Positions 57,593 to 64,000 of a DNA stretch of 64,000 bases are shown piece after piece; position 1 is the first letter of the stretch, and each line of letters starts with the position of its first letter. This DNA is from Paraspadella gotoi (Eukaryota > Chaetognatha), in NCBI GenBank assembly GCA_051294375.1, contig CM119263.1, forward strand, positions 27,096,631-27,160,630, read 5' to 3'. Made by a program: the position numbers and the translations under genes. The notes under the pieces are model-generated. The model was not told the DNA's origin. It ran no database searches and saw only the letters and a list, made by a program, of their open reading frames with translations.

Positions 57593-60393
57593 CACTTCAA
57601 TGTCAGCAAAAAAAATGGATAAATTACTAAAAGCAGAGAAAAAAAATAAATAGGTTTGGAATTTCGTTGTTGAATTACACGCTCTAGTCGGTTGAAAGTG
57701 TTGTTAACATAAAACTTTAAGTAATAATTAAAGCTTTTTTTATAACTCATTTTCAAAAAAAGGGTCATTATGACGTGCTTTATATGGGGTTTTAGGTTTT
57801 TGCCTCTGAGATGATTCCGTTTGCAACTAAATTCTAGTTTTGAAACCTGTTGAAGCACAATCAATTCTAATGATCTATGATGCATATCATTAAATTCAAA
57901 GTTCATTGCTTGATTTATGAATCCGAGTTTCCAAGTCATTGCTTCAAAGTCCCACATTGAAAGTTGTCCATATATTTTTGAAAAAAATTGATGCACTGGA
58001 AGGATACTTATCGGGAGTGTTAGGAAAATAAGTCTGATGGAAAACTTAGAAATTTTGAAACATAAAATATGATTTATCAAATGAAAAATTGGAAATGAAG
58101 CTAAAAAATATAGAATCCAAAAGTTTTCCTTTAAGTAAATCCAATAAAGCAATTTTATTTTATAACTGAAAAATTTAGTATCCAAATTGTTGTCCAATTT
58201 ACACAGAAACTTAACTTCATTAAGCACATTAGATTTAAGAATGTCTGGAAAAATAAAAACTATTACCTGAAAAATTACAGAAAAAAATATTAGAGCCCAT
58301 GATAAAATTAATTTGTATTTTTTTAAGAACATTTTTTTTAATAGTCTGAAACCCCTAAAAATGAGCATGATGTAAGAAAGGTTGTAAAAATAAGATAAAG
58401 ATTTTGCACAAATGTATAATTGCTCTTGTAAGTCAAACACTTCTCGAGTTTTCATTTTCATTGCAAGAGAAAGACCTTCCCCAAGCCTTCTGTTATTCCC
58501 TTTCCATTTTATGTCCAATAATAATCTAAAAATAGTAAAATTCGAAGAAGGAAATTCTCCAGCCAACTCCAATGAATGCACAAAATCATTTAGCGACTCA
58601 TAAGCACGCTTTCTTTTCTTTTTTTCTGTCAGTGTCCCAGCATAAATGGTAAAGTAAAATGATTGCTGGAGATAATTTAAAAATATCAATAATTGAACCA
58701 ACAAAATAGCTAAGATATATTTTGCGTGGTTTTGAAATTGTTTCTTTAAAAAAAGGTTAAAGCAGTTAAAGACAAATCCAGAGATAAAGTCAAAGAGCAT
58801 CAATAGTAAGATCAAGGAGAAACTAGGGGTCATTAGGTTATAATTTCCTAACCTAAGAACCACATTTGGAATAGTTGACTCTTTAATGTGAATTTTGCGT
58901 AATCTTTTTCGAATGGGATGTCGGCAGTCCTCGTCAACATTAGTAGCATTTGCTTTGTCTTTAAAAAACATACTAGGTTTCCAGTCGATGATGTTTCTGT
59001 CAAAGCCCTGAAAATGTAGACAATTGGTGGTAACTTGATTGAAAAGTTTCCAAGCACTACTGTTTTGATATGTATGAAAAGATTTTTTTTTACACTCAAC
59101 GTACAACAGTTGTTGAGTGGAATCATTTGGCTCATTACTTGGTCTCCAAATATTGTGATAAAACAAGAGGCGCGGCATGTTATCCCTTTTAAGAGTAGCC
59201 AAGCCCCAAATAAGAAACACTGTTGAATACTCCCTGGGATAATTCGTGACAAATTCTGGGTCATCCAAATATTCTGTGACAACGACACTCTTCTCCACTT
59301 CATTGAAAAAAGAAAACAAGAAAAAACTTGTAAAAGAAACCAGCAGAAGCTGAGTAAGTCTTGGCTTTTGACACAACGCGACGCGCTCATAGTTTAATTG
59401 AGAATGAAGAAACATTGATCTAAGTAGATGCACCAGTTCGGATGGAGTAAAAACTCTAAGTGGTATAAAAGAAACAAAAATTCCAAACCAGAGATTAATC
59501 TTGATGCTGAAATTGAATATCATGTAAAGACAGACAGATGCTCCAATCAATGATTGAATCAAGCCAGTGGCCTCTAGGAATTTTAATTTTATAAATGAAG
59601 AATTGTAAGGTCCCATGACATTATACTCCAATTTTCGAAATTGCAATGCCCCTTTCGTCAGACCAATCAAGGAAATTGCGATTGAAACCAATTGAAAAGT
59701 ATTATCCCGAATGTTCCATCGACAAACAAATTCTCTGTGTCCGATGAATGAACGAACATAGTTGCATGTACAAACTTCATTTATGGATTTAATCGTGCCA
59801 TTAACAATTTTATGAAGGAAACCTTGAGTAGCCGCATTTGCCTGGTAGTACTTTGGTAGGACGTCTATATTGTCGTCGGGTAAATATCTAATGTACTTTT
59901 TTGGCAGCAGAACTTCTTCAGGAAAACAATGTTTATTCTCGCTGTCTGCACTGGTTAGAGAGATGATCAAGCCTCCAATCTGTACTAAGAGTTGCGGGAA
60001 GTCTTCTACCAAACAATGTAAAAAATTGATATAAAACAAAAATTTTTCTTTAGAGGCTAATACATTTTCACGTTCGATTTTTTTCCCCAGGTACAAATCT
60101 AGAGAAACGGGAATAGAACCTAAGCCAAAAATGAAAAAGGCGACAGTCCAACATCGTGCCGACTTTTTTTGCCAAAGTCTTTTGTAGTGTTGCCTTTGTT
60201 TGAACAGCAAATTAACACCGTAAATAGTCGAGATTATACAATGAAGTGTTACAAAAAAACCAACCGCAAATCCAATTCTGCTCAGAAAAACATGTTTTTT
60301 CTTTGCGTAATCTTTTGCAGTTTTCAAGTCGGTGGCGATGTCAAAAACATTTAGTGCGGAAGTGATGAGTGGTGGAAACATTCGGAGATCCAT
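57592..60393 (-). CDS. Multi-pass membrane protein, paralogue 2 of a pair (remotely XK-related-like), intronless
   Basis: A 933-codon uninterrupted frame starting MDLRMFPPLI. Near residues 16-27 it has VFDIATDLKTAK; near 95, SIPVSLDLYL; near 122-140, a helix with EDFPQLLVQ (the PQL-Q pattern is typical of XK-related proteins); near 230, QLVSIAISLIG; near 310, RVFTPSEL. About 12 or more hydrophobic segments are visible. A large loop with many Asn/Cys residues occupies about 150-225, and a charged segment about 430-520. It lies 2.1 kb upstream of its diverged paralogue on the same strand, consistent with an old tandem duplication. The stop codon overlaps a poly(A) signal (TGAATAAA). Function unknown; phospholipid scrambling or transport would be only a guess. 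Confidence 0.75.
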   Translation of the reverse strand: MDLRMFPPLITSALNVFDIATDLKTAKDYAKKKHVFLSRIGFAVGFFVTLHCIISTIYGVNLLFKQRQHYKRLWQKKSARCWTVAFFIFGLGSIPVSLDLYLGKKIERENVLASKEKFLFYINFLHCLVEDFPQLLVQIGGLIISLTSADSENKHCFPEEVLLPKKYIRYLPDDNIDVLPKYYQANAATQGFLHKIVNGTIKSINEVCTCNYVRSFIGHREFVCRWNIRDNTFQLVSIAISLIGLTKGALQFRKLEYNVMGPYNSSFIKLKFLEATGLIQSLIGASVCLYMIFNFSIKINLWFGIFVSFIPLRVFTPSELVHLLRSMFLHSQLNYERVALCQKPRLTQLLLVSFTSFFLFSFFNEVEKSVVVTEYLDDPEFVTNYPREYSTVFLIWGLATLKRDNMPRLLFYHNIWRPSNEPNDSTQQLLYVECKKKSFHTYQNSSAWKLFNQVTTNCLHFQGFDRNIIDWKPSMFFKDKANATNVDEDCRHPIRKRLRKIHIKESTIPNVVLRLGNYNLMTPSFSLILLLMLFDFISGFVFNCFNLFLKKQFQNHAKYILAILLVQLLIFLNYLQQSFYFTIYAGTLTEKKKRKRAYESLNDFVHSLELAGEFPSSNFTIFRLLLDIKWKGNNRRLGEGLSLAMKMKTREVFDLQEQLYICAKSLSYFYNLSYIMLIFRGFRLLKKMFLKKYKLILSWALIFFSVIFQVIVFIFPDILKSNVLNEVKFLCKLDNNLDTKFFSYKIKLLYWIYLKENFWILYFLASFPIFHLINHILCFKISKFSIRLIFLTLPISILPVHQFFSKIYGQLSMWDFEAMTWKLGFINQAMNFEFNDMHHRSLELIVLQQVSKLEFSCKRNHLRGKNLKPHIKHVIMTLFLKMSYKKSFNYYLKFYVNNTFNRLERVIQQRNSKPIYFFSLLLVIYPFFLLTLK

Positions 60394-61199
60394 GTTGTTG
60401 TTGTTTTATGTTCGGCGAAGAAACTGCAAATAATAAAGATAAATGTGTTGCAGAATTTCTTATCTTTTTCTGGTTATGGAGTTTTTTTGCTTCATCCGAT
60501 CATCCGATCCGAATTTGATTCTGGTGGCTTGAAACTCCTGCGATGAGACGGTGCAGGTAATTTAAAACGGTGAGGGGGGGTTTCACCGGCACTATGCTTT
60601 ACGATCGAATATGCCCCAACGTACGATTACCCTGCTCGAACTAATATGCTTACAGCAGACCTAACTTGAACTCTATGATTCACATTTTTGGGCTGTCGGT
60701 CCGCTCCCAAACTTAGATCCTCTCAGAACATCTGTTTTTTTGTCCCTTTGCCTGTCTGTCCGTCCGCCCATTTTAGCTAAACATGGAATGAGTTTTTAAA
60801 ATGAAAAAAAAAAAAAAACAATAGATCAATAATTTTTTTTCTATACTAAATTAACCCGTTCGGATATGACGTTGTTTGTTCAAAGTTGTTTAAATTTCCC
60901 AGAGCTAAATATATGTGTTTTATTTCGAATTTAACAAGGTTGATTCAGTACATACATGAGCATCAAAAAAAGCTAAGACTAAAGACAAAACAAAGTTAAC
61001 CAGTGGCTGCGCCAATACATGTAAATCTCTTTCAAATTTCAAATTTTTTGAATGTTCCTTTGTCTTACAAAAGGCCTCCTGTTTTGTAAAGCCTTCTCAT
61101 AAAATAAGGTGAAAATACAAAGAAGATTTAATAGTAGAAATCTACTATGAAATTAAACTCAATAGGGGCGGGGGTTCAAAACTTTATTCTTGAAGTCTA
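60394..61199. other. Upstream flank of the 933-codon membrane gene
   Basis: Contains a short TCTGTCCGTCCG stretch near 60750. No other structure supported. Confidence 0.3.
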
Positions 61200-61735
61200 C
61201 TTTAAGGTAAAAAAGAATTTTTTAAAAAAAGTTCGATTTTAATGCTTTTATTGTTGCTATTAAAATTACAATATTACTATATAATGATAAAAAAAAAATT
61301 TTTAATCAATTCTTAACTTTTTTTGATGGATTCTGATAGAGCATAAAAAGTTAAATAAAAAATTTAACACAACTTTCCAAAATATTTATGTTTTCTTGGT
61401 CAAAATTAAGAAAAAGTAATAAAATTATCGAAAAATGATGATGATGATGATTATAAATAGTTTTTTCATATTTTTCACATACTTATGATTAAAATATCGA
61501 AAAAGAATTATACTTTGTGTAGACAACTTTTTGCAAGCTACCTGAATCTGATCTTAAAAATCAAAAAATCAAAAAAAAAATTTTTAGCCTTTCCTATTTA
61601 GAAATAATATTTTAAAAATTAATATATTGAGTATGGAGTAATATAAAAAAATTGTCTATTCAAATTTTTTTAAAAATGTCTAAATTTTTCGTTTGAGCAG
61701 GTGCTTAATTCAATTTCTTAACCACCTTACTGAGT
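61200..61735 (-). mobile_element. AT-rich MITE-like repeat, family B, copy 3 (inverted)
   Basis: Reverse-complement relative of 32389-32915: shared TGGATTCTGATAGAGCAT, a GATGATGATGAT core, and GTTTGAGCA near the end. The outer end CTCAGTAAGGTGG resembles family A ends. Confidence 0.6.
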
Positions 61736-62121
61736 TAGTCTCCCCCTATTAATAGGACTGTTCTTTTGTTTCAGAAAAGATTTACAAAGATTGCTTGAAA
61801 ATTACCACTATAGACGAAACAAGGTTAAAGTTATCGATTAAAATATTCAATCATTAAAGAATGCGACAATTCTCTTGAGAACTAAATTTTTCGAACAGTA
61901 GATCTTAGAAAATAAAATTCTTTCTACGTTCGTTAAACATGGCATTAATGTCACAGTAACCAAATAAAATAAGGTTCCTTTTAGTTCTGTAGACTTTTCG
62001 TCTGTCTTTCGTCAGCGGATTTCGTTCGCGAAGATGAAAACATAAAAATATTAACATAAGTAATCATTTTATTTCCATTTTCCGGCGTTGGATCGATTTT
62101 CCGAGCTCGAAGACGTCAGAA

Positions 62122-62133
62122 AGTCACGTGACT
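62122..62133. promoter_or_regulatory. Palindromic E-box AGTCACGTGACT
   Basis: Perfect 12-bp palindrome, 8 bp from a GACGTCA CRE-like word. No gene is apparent beside it, so function is uncertain. Confidence 0.3.
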
Positions 62134-62185
62134 AGGAACGAAGATAATTTTTGTGTCGGTGTCGATTTATTTTGTTTCAGAGAGA

Positions 62186-62231
62186 GGCAGGGGCAGGGGC
62201 AGGGGCAGGGGTAGGGACAGGGGCAGGGGCG
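62186..62231 (+). repeat. (GGGGCA)n minisatellite, G-quadruplex candidate
   Basis: About seven units of CAGGGG with two variant units (GTAGGG, ACAGGG). Confidence 0.9.
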
Positions 62232-62332
62232 TGTTTCTTATATAAAGCTTAGATTGAATATTTCTTTCATGCTTTTTATAGGTAAAAGTTTTCTTTTTCT
62301 TTTGACCCTTGCTAATATTTTTATTAATATTT

Positions 62333-62493
62333 TAGGAAAAAACAGTTTTGGTGGTAAACAACGATTTTTAATTGACAAAATAGTCGGATATGTTTCGACT
62401 CTTGTTTTTGCGAGTCTTCATCGTTGTTTGCCACCAAACTGTTTTTTTTCTTAATTCCGAAACGCAACGAAAAGAGAGAAAATTAATAATGTC
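62333..62493. mobile_element. About 160-bp foldback insertion carrying the hairpin motif
   Basis: About 30-bp arms (62336-62365 and 62420-62450) around the motif, and the direct repeat TATTAATATTT on both sides (62322-62332 and 62494-62504). Same layout as 601-745. The flanks are AT-rich, so the target duplication is suggestive only. Confidence 0.6.
62363..62422 (-). ncRNA. Hammerhead-like hairpin motif within the foldback
   Basis: On the minus strand GATGA, an A, a GACTC/GAGTC stem, GAAAC, and an ATC triplet right before the other foldback arm. The arms would serve as a 20-plus bp stem I. The CU of CUGANGA is missing, so a standard core is not complete. Confidence 0.3.
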
Positions 62494-62982
62494 TATTAAT
62501 ATTTGAAAATCTAAATCTTAAAATAGTGAAACAATGTAATTTTGCAATTTTCCTAAGGATTATACTTTCCAACATTTTGTAAAAACTTTAAATTGATTTT
62601 TAAAAACTTTTTTAAAATTTTTTAGAAACTAACCCTATCTTATGTGAAAGGATCAGTTTAAATTACCCCTTAAAGGTCGCGACATTACTCGAACTTGTAA
62701 TAACTTAAACGAATTGATTATTAAAAGAAGAGGAACTTATTAACAGTTACTATCAGAGGTGTCCAAAGACCAAAGGCAAACACCTTTGTCGGTCGGTCGG
62801 TCGGTAATAAAATAAGGACCAGTTTCCTCGGCAGCGAAACTTACCTTACTTCATGCCTTAGCTGCCGGAGAATATAAAAAAATATATTTTTTTCTATTTT
62901 ACAAAACAACTGTTAAAAATAAAATAACATTTCTTATTCAAACTCTAACCGTTCGATGAACCGCCTTAAACTGCTTGAGAAG

Positions 62983-63085
<103 letters not shown>

Positions 63086-63437
63086 CTTTTTCCTCTACCA
63101 CTTTCGAATTCTACCCCTCGACGCGCAATTTTCTCCACCCATCTTACCCCACTCCCACCTTCCCACCCACCTTCCCCTTCTTCACCCCCTTCGCCCCAAA
63201 AGCGACGACCACCAACTCTCGTCTCTCTCGACCCAACGAGGCGAATTCTTTTCATTTTTCACTTTCACTTTCTTCGGCCTAATTTACGTAACGCCGAAGT
63301 CGAATCGGCTCCTCATCGCGTCGTTTAGAAATTGAGGAGTCGACGAATGAATAGCGCCGACGACGCCGATGCTCGAACGATTTCTCCGCGGCGCTCCTTT
63401 TTTTTCTGCTTTTCTTTATGACATTTTTTTTCAAGCG

Positions 63438-63438
<1 letters not shown>

Positions 63439-63520
<82 letters not shown>

Positions 63521-63523
63521 CTC
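63439..63523. repeat. (CT)n microsatellite
   Basis: About 84 bp of CT with one TTC break. Confidence 0.95.
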
Positions 63524-63804
63524 ATATCTAAACCCGCAATCATAGTATGTTTTTCCCGCTCTGTTCCCTCTTCTTTTTCTTCGCTTTCTTTATTTCGTAT
63601 CCAATGTCTTCTTTTACTTTTTTTTTTTTGTCGTTTTTTACAACAATTTTTTTTAAAATTCAATAAAATGTATTTATTAATATTTAATCTAAGTTACTTT
63701 ACTTAAATAAATCGTTCTCTATCCCGTCTTTAAATTAAAATATTCTAGAACCTATCTTTCCTTCCTTCTTTCCTCACCCTCCTTTTCTTCCGCGCCACAC
63801 GCGC

Positions 63805-63829
63805 CTCTCTCTCTCTCTCTCTCTCCCTT

Positions 63830-63881
<52 letters not shown>
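63805..63881. repeat. (CT)n microsatellite
   Basis: CT run with one CCTTTG interruption. Confidence 0.93.
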
Positions 63882-63882
<1 letters not shown>

Positions 63883-64000
63883 GTTTGACTTTTTTAAGTC
63901 ATATGGAAACCCGAGTTTTAATCAAAATCGAACAAGAAAAAGAGAGAATACAGAAAAGGTTAGAAAAGGTTAAAACGACCAAATCTGACGTTTAGTTCTC

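Overview
This is a eukaryotic, invertebrate-like metazoan window. It contains a complete laminin gamma gene and a MORC-family ATPase gene, both split into many short GT-AG exons, plus an acyl-CoA synthetase gene and two large intronless membrane-protein genes. Intergenic DNA is AT-rich and full of (CT)n/(GA)n microsatellites and short mobile-element remnants. I cannot fix the phylum. Degenerate TTAGGG-like tracts fit an animal using the ancestral telomere repeat, but that is weak evidence.

All five supported genes are on the minus strand. Positions 1-2596 hold repeats and a GC-rich stretch. Positions 2597-10496 hold a 15-exon laminin gamma-1-type gene whose exon phases join cleanly into 1648 codons plus a stop. 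Only 395 bp upstream, 10892-17334 holds an 18-coding-exon MORC gene (1216 codons) with a GHKL ATPase, a CW zinc finger and a long charged tail, and probably a non-coding 5' exon near 17.9 kb. Positions 18.2-21 kb are AT-rich with a TA-flanked inverted-repeat transposon. Around 21.05-22.15 kb is a CpG-rich, E-box-bearing segment that may be the start of a plus-strand gene. Positions 25328-28123 hold a 7-exon AMP-forming acyl-CoA synthetase (549 codons) with one apparent GC-AG intron.

Positions 28.3-33 kb are dominated by nested AT-rich MITE-like repeats. Positions 33.3-50.2 kb look like a poorly assembled region: near-duplicate kilobase blocks differing mainly by one-base indels, six N gaps, very long dinucleotide tracts and about 0.5 kb of almost pure T. 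I trust no gene there. Positions 53213-60393 carry two diverged paralogous multi-pass membrane proteins, remotely XK-related in look, with further partial copies of the 3' end of one of them. The rest of the window is repeats.

The two most unusual signals are a dispersed short hairpin motif (YTGAWGAAG, stem, GAAACATGT) at six or more places, some inside 145-160 bp foldback insertions with target-site duplications and resembling a hammerhead-ribozyme core, and the intronless AT-rich membrane-protein pair. The laminin, MORC and synthetase genes are unrelated in function and do not form a pathway.
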